Assembly (NCBI GenBank): GCA_965226185.1
Contig: CBDDCT010000001.1
Span: 310,001 to 374,000 of the forward strand
From: CBDCYS01 sp965226185
GTDB lineage: Bacteria; Acidobacteriota; Terriglobia; Bryobacterales; UBA6623
Direction of reading: 5' to 3'
Length of the DNA stretch: 64,000 nucleotides
Positions 55,638 through 64,000 of this stretch are shown in pieces; the first letter of the stretch is position 1; each line of letters starts with the position of its first letter. Under the pieces are notes generated by a model. That model saw nothing but the letters and a program-made list of their open reading frames with translations. It was not told the origin of the DNA and did not search any database. The translations under genes were made by a program, and so were the position numbers.

Positions 55638-56323
55638 TAGAACTCGACTCCGTTGCGCTGCAGCAGCTCGACCGACTGCATGACCCTTCGCCACGAGCCC
55701 TGGCCGCCCCGGTTGAGGCGGTAGGAGTCGTGGATCGCTTGCGGGCCGTCGAGACTGACGCCGACCAGGAAGTTGTAGCGCTTGAGCGTCTCGCACCAGC
55801 GCTCGTCGAGCAATGTCGCATTGGTCTGAAGTGAGTTGCAAGCTTGTTGCCCGGACGCGGAGGCGTAGACAAGCTCGATACAGCGAATGCCCTTCTGCTC
55901 GATCAGGAAGCTGGCCTCCTGGACGATTTCGTCGTTGGAGAGCCGATAGCGATCGACGTCGACGCCCTTGTTGGGCCCGCGGAAGTTGCAGTAGAGGCAG
56001 TGCTCGGAGCAGATGCTGGTGACATAGAGCGGCGCAATCGGCTGTACGCGGCCCTAGAAAATCGCCTGCTTGCGCTCAACGGCTTTCCGCTCGATTGCAT
56101 GATCGAGCTCGCCTCCGCGTCCGAACTCGGCTAGCCAGAAAAACCGCGCCAGCTCGATGTTGAGAGGGCGCTCCGCGAGGCGGTCCAAGTCCCGCGCCGG
56201 GCCAGAAGAGGCCCGCTGGCCGGCCATTTCCGCCTGCGCCGCTGAAAAGGCTTCAGAAAACATCGGTCCCCGGACGCACGCCTGCCTGCTCGCCTGGCAA
56301 GCTATGGGCGGCCCTTCTGTCAA
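55638..56323 (-). pseudogene. Chimeric, broken radical SAM gene
   Basis: The first frame (LNIELARFFWLAEFGRGGEL to KAVERKQAIF) meets an in-frame TAG, then continues as GRVQPIAPLYVTSICSEHCL, YCNFRGPNKG. This is a CxxxCxxC radical SAM cluster motif in a ThiH/HydG/BioB-like context, reaching CIELVYA. It then switches into a segment like sulfatase-maturating enzymes (LQTNATLLDERWCETLKRYN, FLVGVSLDGPQAIHDSYRLN) and ends at the IS1380 derivative after GVEFY. The two parts appear to come from different radical SAM families. Confidence 0.65.
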
Positions 56324-56354
56324 CCAGGATGACCGCTGCTCGAAAGCAGCTACA

Positions 56355-57074
56355 ATGAGCCAGACGCTTCATTTTGTTGATGCGTCTGCATCAGTTGAGG
56401 GCCGAATGGAATCCCGCGACCTTTTCGCTTTATTTGACCAGGCGGGCGACGCGGCGTTCGCCGTCGAGCCCTACGGGTCCATCTGCTACTGGTCGGAGAG
56501 CGCCGAAAAACTGCTGGGGTTCTCCCGAGCGAAGGCGCTCAGCAAACACTGCGCGGGCATCATCGAAGGATACGACGACGCCGGATGCCGGATCTGCAGC
56601 GAGAACTGCCACGTCCTGGAGATGGCCCGAAAGCAATCCGCCACGGCCAACTACGACCTCCACGCCGCAACGGCTTGGGGCGAGCGGAAGTGGGTGAATG
56701 TCACGGTGATCGTGGCCGACGTCAGTTCCGGCCCCTCGCCGCTTGTCGTCCACCTGATGCGAAGCATCGAGGAGCGCAAAAAGATCGAGAACGTTACTCG
56801 GGAGATCTTGGTGCGAGTGGGGGAGCTCACCGGGCGAGAGGCCGACAACGTTCTGAACCATGACTCTTCGGGGCGTGCGGCGACCGAGCTGACACGCCGG
56901 GAGGCCGCCGTACTAGGCGCTCTCGCACGGGGGCGCGGCACGCCGGAGATCGCGGAAGACCTGCACATCAGCGCCGCAACGGTCCGCAACCATATTCAGC
57001 GCCTTCTGCGGAAGCTGCAGTGCCACACGCGGCTGGAGGCGGTCGTACGCGCCGCGCGGGAAGGGTTGATTTAG
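56355..57074 (+). CDS. PAS-domain LuxR-type transcriptional regulator
   Basis: Start placed at ATG 56355 (MSQTLHFVDASASVEGRMES); ATG 56406, preceded by GAGGG, is equally possible. The PAS domain (FALFDQAGDAAFAVEPYGSI, YWSESAEKLLGFSRAKALSK) holds four Cys in HCAGIIEGYDDAGCRICSEN, CHVLEMA, perhaps a metal or redox site. The C-terminal LuxR HTH reads LTRREAAVLGALARGRGTPE, IAEDLHISAATVRNHIQRLL. It probably acts as a one-component sensor. It is divergent from the broken radical SAM gene, a possible former target. Confidence 0.85.
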   Translation: MSQTLHFVDASASVEGRMESRDLFALFDQAGDAAFAVEPYGSICYWSESAEKLLGFSRAKALSKHCAGIIEGYDDAGCRICSENCHVLEMARKQSATANYDLHAATAWGERKWVNVTVIVADVSSGPSPLVVHLMRSIEERKKIENVTREILVRVGELTGREADNVLNHDSSGRAATELTRREAAVLGALARGRGTPEIAEDLHISAATVRNHIQRLLRKLQCHTRLEAVVRAAREGLI

Positions 57075-57385
57075 TTCCAAGTAGCGGTTTTAGCCCACCG
57101 CCTTTCAGCAAATTCTTGCGGGAGGTCGACTCCTACTCTTATCTCTCTTATCTCCTTTTCTCTCCTGCTCCCCTTTCCCATTCTTGCCTCCTATTGAAAG
57201 CGGTTTGAGAATGTCTTTGGACATTCTGGACACCTCGGGGCTACAACCTATTCGTGGTCAGCCGAGTTCCGATACAAGTGGCGGAAGTGGGACATGTAAG
57301 TTGCATCTGGACTTGACCGAACCCATCTCCAAGCGCGCTGAAGATTGTCGAGTGTCCGCAATTGAACCAGATCAGGCACGATTGA

Positions 57386-57544
57386 TCAGACAAATTCGCG
57401 AAGGCCTCTTGCGCGGGAGCCACCGAATACGCCCATGCTCAGCTCGAAGCTGACGTTCGGGCGCGGGCAAAGCTGTTGCGGGTTATTGCCCGCTGGGACT
57501 TGAGGAAGCTCAAAGAGTCTTCGACCAAAGGTCATCCTCCCTAA
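57386..57544 (+). pseudogene. Unidentified coding-like fragment in a gene-poor stretch
   Basis: Between 57075 and 57509 there is no complete gene. One frame after an in-frame TGA reads SDKFAKASCAGATEYAHAQL, EADVRARAKLLRVIARWDLR and ends STKGHPP, with coding-like composition but no start codon. It overlaps the RHH gene's 3' end on the opposite strand. Family not recognised. Confidence 0.25.
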
Positions 57545-57749
57545 GGAACCGCCGCTCGCCGCGAAGCGGCGCCTTGAACCCGAAACCAAGCCAATGGCGA
57601 AATTCGTTTCCAGTGCCCGGTCGGTTGCCGGTCGCCTTGTATACCTCCTGCCGGATGGCCTCCGCCTGAGACGATATGTTTTGCTGCTCCATGTATTTGC
57701 CCAGGTCCCGCTCAAGGTCCGGGTCCAGCTTGATGGTCAAGCGCTTCAT
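57510..57749 (-). CDS. Ribbon-helix-helix protein, antitoxin-like
   Basis: A 79-aa protein: MKRLTIKLDPDLERDLGKYM is a CopG/RHH beta-strand and first helix, and NISSQAEAIRQEVYKAT the second helix. The C-terminal 35 residues could be a toxin-neutralising or unrelated tail. No toxin gene accompanies it on either side, so it is either a lone regulator or an orphan antitoxin. Confidence 0.6.
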   Translation of the reverse strand: MKRLTIKLDPDLERDLGKYMEQQNISSQAEAIRQEVYKATGNRPGTGNEFRHWLGFGFKAPLRGERRFLREDDLWSKTL

Positions 57750-57857
57750 ATGACCAGTCTACAAGTCCGGAGCGTGCCCTTCCCGCTCTGCTTGTGTTTG
57801 GAGGCTCGGAGTCCCCTCGCTCCTGTATAATCGGATTCGCCGTCCACGACACCCCGA

Positions 57858-60497
57858 ATGGCGTCCTCACAATCCTCGACGCCGTTGATGCGTCAGTACC
57901 ATTCGATCAAGCAGCAAAAGCCGGATCATCTGCTTTTGTTTCGGCTGGGGGATTTCTTCGAGCTGTTCTACGAGGACGCCGTCGTTGCCTCGCGCGACCT
58001 CGAAATCACCCTCACCTCGCGCAACAAGGAAAAAGGGGAGCCCATCCCGATGTGCGGCGTGCCCGCCCACTCCGTCGACGGCTACATCAACAAGCTGATC
58101 TCAAAAGGCCACCGCCTGGCGATTGCCGATCAGGTCGAGGACGCCCAGCAGGGAAAGAAGCTCGTCCGGCGCGAGATCACGCGCATCATCACTCCCGGCA
58201 CCGCCAGCGATCCGAAGCTGCTCGATGCGGGCCGCAACAACTATCTCGCCGCCGTCGCGGCCAAGGGAGACCGCGCCGGGCTCGCCTGCGTCGACATTTC
58301 AACCGGCGAGTTTCGCATGACCGAAGTCGCCGCCTCCGACCTCGACGCCGCCTTGGCCGAGATGGGCGCGAAGGAAGTTCTCGAAGCTTCGGCGGGTCCT
58401 TTGTTCGCGGACGACTCCAACGGCTCCCAACCCGGTGCGAACTATATGCGCACCGAGATCGAGTCCTGGGTCTTCGATCTGGACTATTCCCGGAGGATTC
58501 TTTCCTCGCACTTCAAACTGCACTCGCTCGATGGACTCGGCGGAGCCGGCCACCCCGCCGCGGTCGCTGCCGCCGGAGCCGTCCTCCACTACCTGCGCGA
58601 CACGCAGCGCGCCGCCTTGCAGCACCTCGAGCCCCCGGTCTACTACACCCAGAACGATTGGATGGTGCTCGACATCGTGACCGTGCGGCATCTTGAGCTG
58701 GTCGAGCCTCTCTTCGGCGGCGAAGCGTCCTCAACGCTGCTGCGAATCATCGACAAGACGCGGACGCCGATGGGCACGAGGCTGCTGCGCCAATGGCTGC
58801 TGCGCCCGTCGGTTTCGCGTGAGGAAATCGAATCGCGCCTCGATGGAGTGGAGGAGCTGACCAGGCAAACGATTCGCGGCGCGGAAATCCAGCGCGAGCT
58901 GGCGAAGATCCAGGATATAGAACGCCTGCTGGCCAAAGTCACGCTGGGTTCCGCCAACCCGCGCGACTTGCTGGGCTTGGGTTCCTCGTTCAACTCGCTG
59001 CCCGTCTTGCGGACGCTGATTGTGAATCTTCAGTCTTCGCGCATGGTTCAGCTTCATGAACGACTCGACGAGCTGGCGGACGTCCGCGACACGATTCTGC
59101 TGACTCTCACCGATGAGCCGCCCATCAAGCTTTCCGACGGCGGCGTCATTCGGGAAGGAATCGACCCCGAGCTCGATGAGCTGCGCGGCATTCGCCAGAA
59201 TAGCCGCGCCTACATCGCTCAAATCGAATCGCGCGAGCGCCAGCGGACCGGCATTCATTCGCTCAAAGTCCGCTTCAACAATGTCTTCGGATTCTATATC
59301 GAGGTCTCGAAAGCGAATCTGCCGGCCGTGCCTTCCGACTATGACCGCAAGCAAACGCTGGTCAACGCCGAGCGCTTCATTACGCCTGAACTCAAGGAGT
59401 ACGAAAGCAAAGTCCTGCAAGCGGAAGAGAAAATCCTCGAACACGAGAAAGCCCGCTTTGAAGAAGTGCGGGCGGCAGTCGCCGCCGAGGCTCAGCGAAT
59501 CCGTTCGAGCGCCGCAAGGGTGGCCGAGCTGGACGTGCTTCGCGGCCTGGCTCAGATCGCCGCTGAATACGACTATGTTCGCCCCTCCTTCAACTCCGGC
59601 GGCGTCATCCAAATCGCGGCTGGCCGGCACCCCGTCGTCGAGCGCCTGGCGGACACCTATAACGCCGAGCGCTTCATCCCCAACGATGTCTACTTGAACG
59701 ACAGCAGCCAATTGCTGGCACTCATCACCGGCCCCAACATGGGAGGCAAATCGACCTACCTGCGCCAGACGGCTCTGATCGCAATCCTGGCGCAGATGGG
59801 CTCCCTCGTCCCGGCGACGAGCGCCACGCTGCCCATCATCGACCGCATCTTCACTCGCATCGGCGCCAGCGACAACCTCGCCATGGGGCGCTCGACTTTC
59901 CTGGTGGAGATGACGGAAACGGCGGAGATCCTCAACACCGCGACCGCCAAAAGCCTGATCCTTCTCGACGAGATCGGACGCGGAACGGCCACCTTCGACG
60001 GACTCGCGATCGCCTGGGCGGTGGTCGAGCATATCCACGCGAAAACCCGCGCCAAGACGCTGTTCGCCACCCACTACCACGAGCTGACCGAGCTGGCCGA
60101 GCTGCTCACGGGAGTGGCGAACCTGCATGTCTCGGTCAAGGAATCGGGTGACCAGGTCATCTTCCTCCGCAAGGTGGCGCCAGGAAAAGCCGACCGCAGT
60201 TACGGCATCGAAGTGGCGCGCTTGGCGGGACTACCGCTGGAGGTCGTTCAGCGCGCGCGCGCCGTGCTCGCCCGCCACGAAGAAAAAGAGCATTCGGTTT
60301 CCGAGGAACTTTCGAGCGAAGCCTCCCCCAGTCCCGTGCAAACGTCCATCTTCCCTGATCCCACCGAGCACGGTATCGCCGAAGAATTGCAAGCGCTCGA
60401 CCTCAACGCCCTCCGCCCGATCGAAGCCCTAACCCTGCTAGAAAAGTGGGCGCAGCGCCTCAATACCAACAAGGGACCCGAAGCCGCGGAGGAGTAA
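57858..60497 (+). CDS. mutS: DNA mismatch repair protein MutS
   Basis: An 879-aa protein, full length. The mismatch-binding N-terminus has HLLLFRLGDFFELFYEDAVV (F-x-E) and ITLTSRNKEKGEPIPMCGVP. The ATPase has Walker A TGPNMGGKSTYLRQTALIAI near residue 624, ITRIGASDNLAMGRSTFLVE (signature) and SLILLDEIGRGTATFDGLAI (Walker B), then LFATHYHELTEL. It recognises mismatches and recruits MutL. Its last 259 bp are duplicated at 62088-62346. Confidence 0.98.
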   Translation: MASSQSSTPLMRQYHSIKQQKPDHLLLFRLGDFFELFYEDAVVASRDLEITLTSRNKEKGEPIPMCGVPAHSVDGYINKLISKGHRLAIADQVEDAQQGKKLVRREITRIITPGTASDPKLLDAGRNNYLAAVAAKGDRAGLACVDISTGEFRMTEVAASDLDAALAEMGAKEVLEASAGPLFADDSNGSQPGANYMRTEIESWVFDLDYSRRILSSHFKLHSLDGLGGAGHPAAVAAAGAVLHYLRDTQRAALQHLEPPVYYTQNDWMVLDIVTVRHLELVEPLFGGEASSTLLRIIDKTRTPMGTRLLRQWLLRPSVSREEIESRLDGVEELTRQTIRGAEIQRELAKIQDIERLLAKVTLGSANPRDLLGLGSSFNSLPVLRTLIVNLQSSRMVQLHERLDELADVRDTILLTLTDEPPIKLSDGGVIREGIDPELDELRGIRQNSRAYIAQIESRERQRTGIHSLKVRFNNVFGFYIEVSKANLPAVPSDYDRKQTLVNAERFITPELKEYESKVLQAEEKILEHEKARFEEVRAAVAAEAQRIRSSAARVAELDVLRGLAQIAAEYDYVRPSFNSGGVIQIAAGRHPVVERLADTYNAERFIPNDVYLNDSSQLLALITGPNMGGKSTYLRQTALIAILAQMGSLVPATSATLPIIDRIFTRIGASDNLAMGRSTFLVEMTETAEILNTATAKSLILLDEIGRGTATFDGLAIAWAVVEHIHAKTRAKTLFATHYHELTELAELLTGVANLHVSVKESGDQVIFLRKVAPGKADRSYGIEVARLAGLPLEVVQRARAVLARHEEKEHSVSEELSSEASPSPVQTSIFPDPTEHGIAEELQALDLNALRPIEALTLLEKWAQRLNTNKGPEAAEE

Positions 60498-60735
60498 AGC
60501 CGCAACTCAATCTGAGCCGGCCTCGCGCGGCCAGAGGCGCGAGCCCCGATTGCGACTTCGGACTCCGAATTCGAGCTCCGCCCCCCCCGGACTCCCCCTC
60601 TGGCTGTGCCGCTAGGGCGTTCGTTCTCGTGGAGGTGGCAGAGGCGGAAGGAACCGCAAGGCGTCGGCATCGACGACGGCACGGCCCTCCGTTCGGCCAC
60701 ACAGGAGCTGAACCACGGTGGGTTATAGTGAAAAC

Positions 60736-60978
60736 GTGCTCACCAAGTACTTGGGTGCCGCAATGCGCCGGGCTCAATACGAAATCGTTGAAGAAGACGG
60801 AAGCTTCTTCGGCCGTATCCCCGGCCTGGACGGGGTTTGGGCGGGCGCCGCACGTTTGGAGGTCTGCCGGGAGGAACTGGAGGAGGTACTCGAGGCCTGG
60901 CTTCTGTTGCGCTTGTCGCAGCAACTGCCGATTCCGCCGATCGAAGGAATTGAACTCAAAATCCGCGAAGTGGCCTGA
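60736..60978 (+). CDS. hicB: HicB-family antitoxin
   Basis: The start is taken as GTG 60736 (MLTKYLGAAMRRAQYEIVEE), which matches the usual beginning of the family; GTG 60718 is in frame. The HicB core is GSFFGRIPGLDGVWAGAARL, EVCREELEEVLEAWLLLRLS. It neutralises the downstream HicA, and its stop overlaps the hicA start by one base. Confidence 0.85.
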   Translation: MLTKYLGAAMRRAQYEIVEEDGSFFGRIPGLDGVWAGAARLEVCREELEEVLEAWLLLRLSQQLPIPPIEGIELKIREVA

Positions 60979-61196
60979 TGCCTGTCATCGGCGCCACGAA
61001 GCGGCGGGATTTGATTGCGGGCATGCGCCGACTGGGGTTCACAGGGCCGTATTCAGGCGGGAAACACCAATTCATGAGGAAAGGCGCCCGAACGGTGCGC
61101 GTGCCAAACCCGCACCAAGGCGACATCAGCCGGGGTCTTTTGGTGAGAATTCTGCAAGAAGCTGGAATCGAGCGAGGGAAATGGGAAAGAGCGTAG
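60978..61196 (+). CDS. hicA: HicA-family mRNA interferase toxin
   Basis: A 72-aa dsRBD-like toxin: TKRRDLIAGMRRLGFTGPYS, GGKHQFMRKG with the catalytic His in GGKHQFM, then RVPNPHQGDISRGLLVRILQ. It cleaves mRNA unless bound by HicB. The antitoxin-first order is common for this subtype. It lies inside the region bounded by the two copies of the mutS 3' end. Confidence 0.88.
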   Translation: MPVIGATKRRDLIAGMRRLGFTGPYSGGKHQFMRKGARTVRVPNPHQGDISRGLLVRILQEAGIERGKWERA

Positions 61197-61237
61197 GAAA
61201 GTTGGCGGCCGACAACTGGACTTCAGGCTCCGGAAGG

Positions 61238-61336
61238 TGTGAAAAAATCGGGGACTGCCACAAGCGGCGACCCCTAAATCCCTGTTTATCAGTGATGCCC
61301 TTGGACGCGGCTGGCTGTCCCCAGCATTTTTTCACA
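61238..61336. repeat. Short palindromic element (~100 bp)
   Basis: TGTGAAAAAATCGGGGACTG then CCA at the left mirrors GGCTGTCCCCAGCATTTTTT then CACA at the right (one extra base in the right arm). The interior has no gene. It is MITE-like, and only one copy is seen in the window. Confidence 0.5.
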
Positions 61337-61356
61337 GCTTCCTGTGCCTCGATCCC

Positions 61357-61485
61357 TTGGTGTTTCCAGGCCAGTCGTTTTACGGCTGGTAAGCCCTGCC
61401 GCTGAAGCTTTGTCAGCCCGTTTCATCGGGCTTCCCTCTTCCCAAACCGAAATCTATACGTTGCGGTACTATTGACGCACTACAC
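61357..61485. mobile_element. MITE family A, partial copy
   Basis: The complement matches 2475-2605 (GTGTAGTGCG end; CCGCAACG; GGGAAGAGGGAAGCCC; CCAGCCGTAAAACGACTGGC; CTGGAAACACCAAG). Only one terminal repeat is present; the other end is replaced by the palindromic element. Confidence 0.65.
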
Positions 61486-61544
61486 TGGCGATCGGAATCA
61501 AGAAAGGGAATCGGCTTTTCATCGCAGGCGAGGAGATACCGATA

Positions 61545-62029
61545 TGAAAACGATACAGATGCCGAAAGAATTACAGCCGCTCCTAACCCGCTTTTCTCAC
61601 CCCGTGGCGAGGCGAAGTGCGTGAGAGGCACGTCAGTACGAGGCGCGCGCCGCTTGACGAACGGAGGCGTACGTGTCAGTACGTTGAGTACGGCGAGCAA
61701 GCGCAACGAAGTAATGGCGGGCCTCTCGCGTGCTTCGACCGTCAGGCGGTGAGAAATGCGGGTTAAAGTTCGCCGAAGCTTCGGAACAAGATACAGTGGT
61801 CTTCACGGACAAGAAGCGACCCGTGGCTGCGCTCGTTTCTCTCAGAAAAGTGGACCGGGAGTCCGTCGCGTTGAGCACGAACCCAGAGTTCTGGAGAATC
61901 ATCGAGACAGCACGAAAGGAAATTCGGGCTGGGAAAGCGATTACATTCGAAGCCATAGAAAGAAAATTTGAGCCGCCTGTGCCTAACAAACGCACGCAGC
62001 GGACGCGCCCAAACCCGGCGCGCCGCTGA
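61545..62029 (+). pseudogene. Phd/YefM-like antitoxin gene broken by MITE B
   Basis: ATG 61545 follows GAGGAG and begins MKTIQMPKELQPLL. Removing the MITE and one TA gives LLKFAEASEQDTVVFTDKKR, PVAALVSLRKVDRE and NPEFWRIIETARKEIRAGKA, running to 62029. The TDKKRPVAALVSL stretch is the typical prevent-host-death core. The toxin that should follow is absent; a mutS 3' duplicate comes next. The interrupted gene is probably inactive. Confidence 0.7.
61586..61763. mobile_element. MITE family B, copy in the antitoxin gene
   Basis: Terminal repeats ACCCGCTTTTCTCACC and the complement of GGTGAGAAATGCGGGT, flanked by TA at both ends (61584-61585, 61764-61765). It is 178 bp with no coding capacity. 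This copy defines the family's borders, because excision restores an antitoxin frame. Confidence 0.85.
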
Positions 62030-62087
62030 AGCGCCAGCCGACAGTCTGCCCCGCCTGACAGCCTTTGGGAAAGGTTCGGGAGAGGTT

Positions 62088-62346
62088 CGAGGTAGTTCAG
62101 CGCGCGCGCGCCGTGCTCGCCCGCCCCGAAGAAAAAGAGCATTCGGTTTCCGAGGAGCTTTCGAGTGAAGCCTCCCCCAGTCCCGTGCAAACGTCCATCT
62201 TCCCTGACCCGACCGAGCACGGTATCGGCGAAGAATTGCGGATGCTCGACCTCAACGCGCTCCGCCCGATCGAAGCCCTAACCCTGCTGGAGAAGTGGGC
62301 GCAACGGCTCAACACAGACAAGGGACCAGAAGCTGCAGAGGAGTAA
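62088..62346 (+). repeat. Duplicated 3' end of mutS
   Basis: The 259 bp copy 60239-60497 with few changes, ending at the same stop. The encoded tail RARAVLARPEEKEHSVSEEL, then RPIEALTLLEKWAQRLNTDK, lacks the ATPase. Constant offset is 1849 bp. It closes off the segment carrying hicBA and the broken antitoxin. Confidence 0.9.
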
Positions 62347-62831
62347 AGCCGCCAAGTCATCGCGAGGCGGCACCGCTGGCGACTGTCCGCCGCAATCCCC
62401 AACGCAACTGTCCGCCGCAATCCCCAACGCATGTCAGAGCCGCGGGTGTCAACCCGCGGTCAAGCTGTGCGGGGTCGCCCGGCCAACGCATCTCAGAGCT
62501 AGCGGTCGGCTCCGCAATGTGGCGTGAGCGTCCACGCTTGCCGCCTCCCGTTTCTTCGGGAGGTACTTCCGGTTCCGTTGTTTCCGCACGTGGCAATGAT
62601 TCCTTTAGGACACTCCGCGAGGGTGAGACTTCCAATGATACTGGCGAATGGGTGCCCTGCGCTGCTTCATTGCTTGCTCAAGAGTCCTGCTCCTAACGAA
62701 AACGTCTTTCGAAAATGCCGGTGAGAACGCGCGTATAGGGTCGGCAGGGTGTACTTATGGGTGCTCAGTTCCGGCGAAGCAAGCGTGGGGACTAGTATGA
62801 TGTTCGATGAAGTGATCGCAACCGAAACATT
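62347..62831. repeat. Gene-free stretch with tandem and hairpin repeats
   Basis: It holds a 25-bp unit starting ACTGTCCGCCGCAATCCCCA repeated twice (62382-62431), a hairpin CCGCGGGTGTCAACCCGCGG (62440-62459), and the REP-like word TGGCGTGAGCGTCCACGCTT (62520) shared with 28180, followed by the hairpin CTCCCGTTTCTTCGGGAG. No gene is seen. The promoter of the ankyrin gene should lie near its right end. Confidence 0.55.
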
Positions 62832-64000
62832 ATGCGGCGAATCTTATTGATTGCGACGCTATCCGCTGTGCTCGTGCCCCTCAAGGCCCTGCCGTCGGAG
62901 CTCGACAAGCTGTTGTTGATTGCAGCGATGAGCGGGAGCTCCGATAGGGTGCAAACCCTGCTGGCCAAAGACGCCAATGTGAATGCCAAATCTGAGAATG
63001 GCGACACAGCCCTGTTGTTCGCGGCAGCTAAAGGCCACATACAGACAGTCCAGACCTTGCTGGCTAACGGTGCGGATGTGGACCCGAAAAATAAGCATCG
63101 CGTCACGGCCCTGATGGCGGCGGCAGGCAGTGGCCGCACTCCCATTGTGGAGGCTTTGTTGGCCACGGGAGCAAAAGTGAATACGAAGGGCAAGGATGGA
63201 AGAACAGCCTTGATGCTGGCGGCGGCTAACGGTCACACTGACACGGTCCGGGCCGTGCTGGCCAGAGGCGCTAACGTGAACGCGAAAGACAAATACGACG
63301 GCACAGCTTTGATGTTGGCCGCAGCGAACGGTCATACTGGCACCATCCAGGCCTTGCGAGCCCACGGCGCAAACGTCGATGCAATACTGAACCAGAGAGC
63401 CACCGCCTTGATGTTGGCGGCACAGAACGGCCACACCGCTGCTGTGGAAGCCTTGCTAAATAGTGGCGGGCGCGTGAACCGGAGAGAAGAGCGGGGTGCG
63501 ACAGCCTTGATGTTGGCAGCAATCAATGGCCACACCGAGACCGTGCAAACCTTGCTGGTTGCGGGTGCCGATGTGAATGCGGAAATGAAAACCCGGGCTA
63601 CAACCGCGCTGATGTTGGCGGCACATAGGGGCCACACCGAGACGGTGCATGCCCTCGTCGCAGGAGGAGCGGACGTAAATGCAAGAGCTAAGAACGGCAG
63701 AACGGCTTTGACAGAGGCGGTAATACCAGGCCGCGATGACATGGTCCGATTCCTGCTGGTCAACGGTGCCGACCCAAATGCAAAAGCTAGGGATGGCTGG
63801 ACGGCCTTAATGCAGGCCAAATTACAACGGCTTCACGGCATCGTGCGGTTACTCGGTAAGGGTGGGGACCTCGGGGCGGAGGGCCGAGGACCATCAGTCA
63901 GGCAACCTGTCTCCAGGATCGGCGGCGAGGTGTCCCCACCCCGCCTGACCTACAAGGTCGAGCCGGAATACTCCGAAGAAGCCCGCGACGCCAAGTATCA
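62832..64000 (+). CDS. Secreted ankyrin-repeat protein with TonB-like tail (3' end outside window)
   Basis: From ATG 62832 the first 20 residues form a signal peptide (MRRILLIATLSAVLVPLKAL). About nine or ten ankyrin repeats of 33 residues follow, with the usual core (GDTALLFAAAKGHIQTVQTL, GRTALMLAAANGHTDTVRAV, ATTALMLAAHRGHTETVHAL). After a proline-rich link the sequence RLTYKVEPEYSEEARDAKY begins the C-terminal domain shared with TonB (V-x-P-x-Y-x-x-x-A), cut by the window edge. The combination is frequent in acidobacterial exported proteins. It is probably periplasmic and protein-binding. Confidence 0.85.
   Translation, partial: MRRILLIATLSAVLVPLKALPSELDKLLLIAAMSGSSDRVQTLLAKDANVNAKSENGDTALLFAAAKGHIQTVQTLLANGADVDPKNKHRVTALMAAAGSGRTPIVEALLATGAKVNTKGKDGRTALMLAAANGHTDTVRAVLARGANVNAKDKYDGTALMLAAANGHTGTIQALRAHGANVDAILNQRATALMLAAQNGHTAAVEALLNSGGRVNRREERGATALMLAAINGHTETVQTLLVAGADVNAEMKTRATTALMLAAHRGHTETVHALVAGGADVNARAKNGRTALTEAVIPGRDDMVRFLLVNGADPNAKARDGWTALMQAKLQRLHGIVRLLGKGGDLGAEGRGPSVRQPVSRIGGEVSPPRLTYKVEPEYSEEARDAKY

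Noticed and set aside
56054..56056. Pyrrolysine at the in-frame TAG of the radical SAM gene
   Set aside because: The gene is also truncated and chimeric, and the position is not a known Pyl site; a nonsense mutation is simpler.
58731..60128. 465-aa minus-strand frame
   Set aside because: Antisense of mutS; no family motif, and mutS is intact on the other strand.
62382..62431. CRISPR-like direct repeats
   Set aside because: Only two abutting 25-bp units without spacers and no cas genes; a simple tandem duplication.

Overview
The window looks like a chromosomal segment of an Acidobacteriota-type bacterium, probably close to the Bryobacter/Solibacter group. This is inferred from family content, not from a phylogeny. 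The signs are three large Ser/Thr kinases with C-terminal TolB/PD40-type propellers, a Tat-exported Gfo/Idh/MocA oxidoreductase, a PVC-type HEAT/cytochrome-c protein, remnants of an Oar-like TonB receptor, a secreted ankyrin protein ending in a TonB-like tail, high GC, and a probable selenoprotein. Roughly a third of the window is mobile DNA or genes broken by it.

Layout. 1-2440: 3'-truncated secreted PHP/DUF3604-type protein. 2441-6350: debris of two TA-flanked MITE families, a larger dispersed repeat, an IS630 element, remnants of fucose-type genes and an ISL3 remnant. 6520-17052: a decayed integrative element. It has a zinc-finger protein, two excisionase-like HTH proteins, an 865-aa primase-polymerase/DUF927 protein, small Cys-rich proteins and a tyrosine integrase next to tRNA-Arg(CCT). 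It has been hit by an IS4-type MITE, a full IS4 copy, an IS1380-like element and an IS1380 deletion derivative. 17000-18880: a 161-bp tandem duplication starting inside the tRNA, and a second identical IS4 copy. 18883-28121: HDOD protein, a phosphotriesterase operon split by IS1380, a Tat oxidoreductase, a polytopic membrane protein and an epimerase. 28413-41037: three paralogous receptor-like kinases (one a pseudogene) and a HEAT/cytochrome protein. 42031-49295: EEP-family hydrolase, a pair of half-size SMR/EamA transporters, an HD-GYP/GAF/GGDEF protein, a DsbA/FrnE-like protein with an in-frame TGA at the first active-site Cys, then thyA-folA. 49422-51362: a group II intron sitting in a MITE. 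51431-56323: a propeller protein and a run of pseudogenes around hspQ. 56355-64000: PAS-LuxR regulator, RHH protein, mutS, hicBA, a MITE-broken antitoxin, a duplicated mutS 3' end and a secreted ankyrin protein.

Several insertions can be undone by eye. Removing the element plus one copy of the target duplication restores open frames at 7915-8525, 13262-14042, 20233-22239 and 61545-62029. It also rejoins the integrase and the kinase at 31177-34584, although that kinase keeps a separate 1-bp frameshift. These reconstructions fix the element ends and target duplications directly: 9 bp for IS4 and its MITE, 5 bp for IS1380 and its derivatives, TA for the small MITEs. The most interesting single locus is 47238-47936, where an in-frame UGA replaces the first Cys of a thioredoxin-fold CxxC motif, which is most simply read as selenocysteine.
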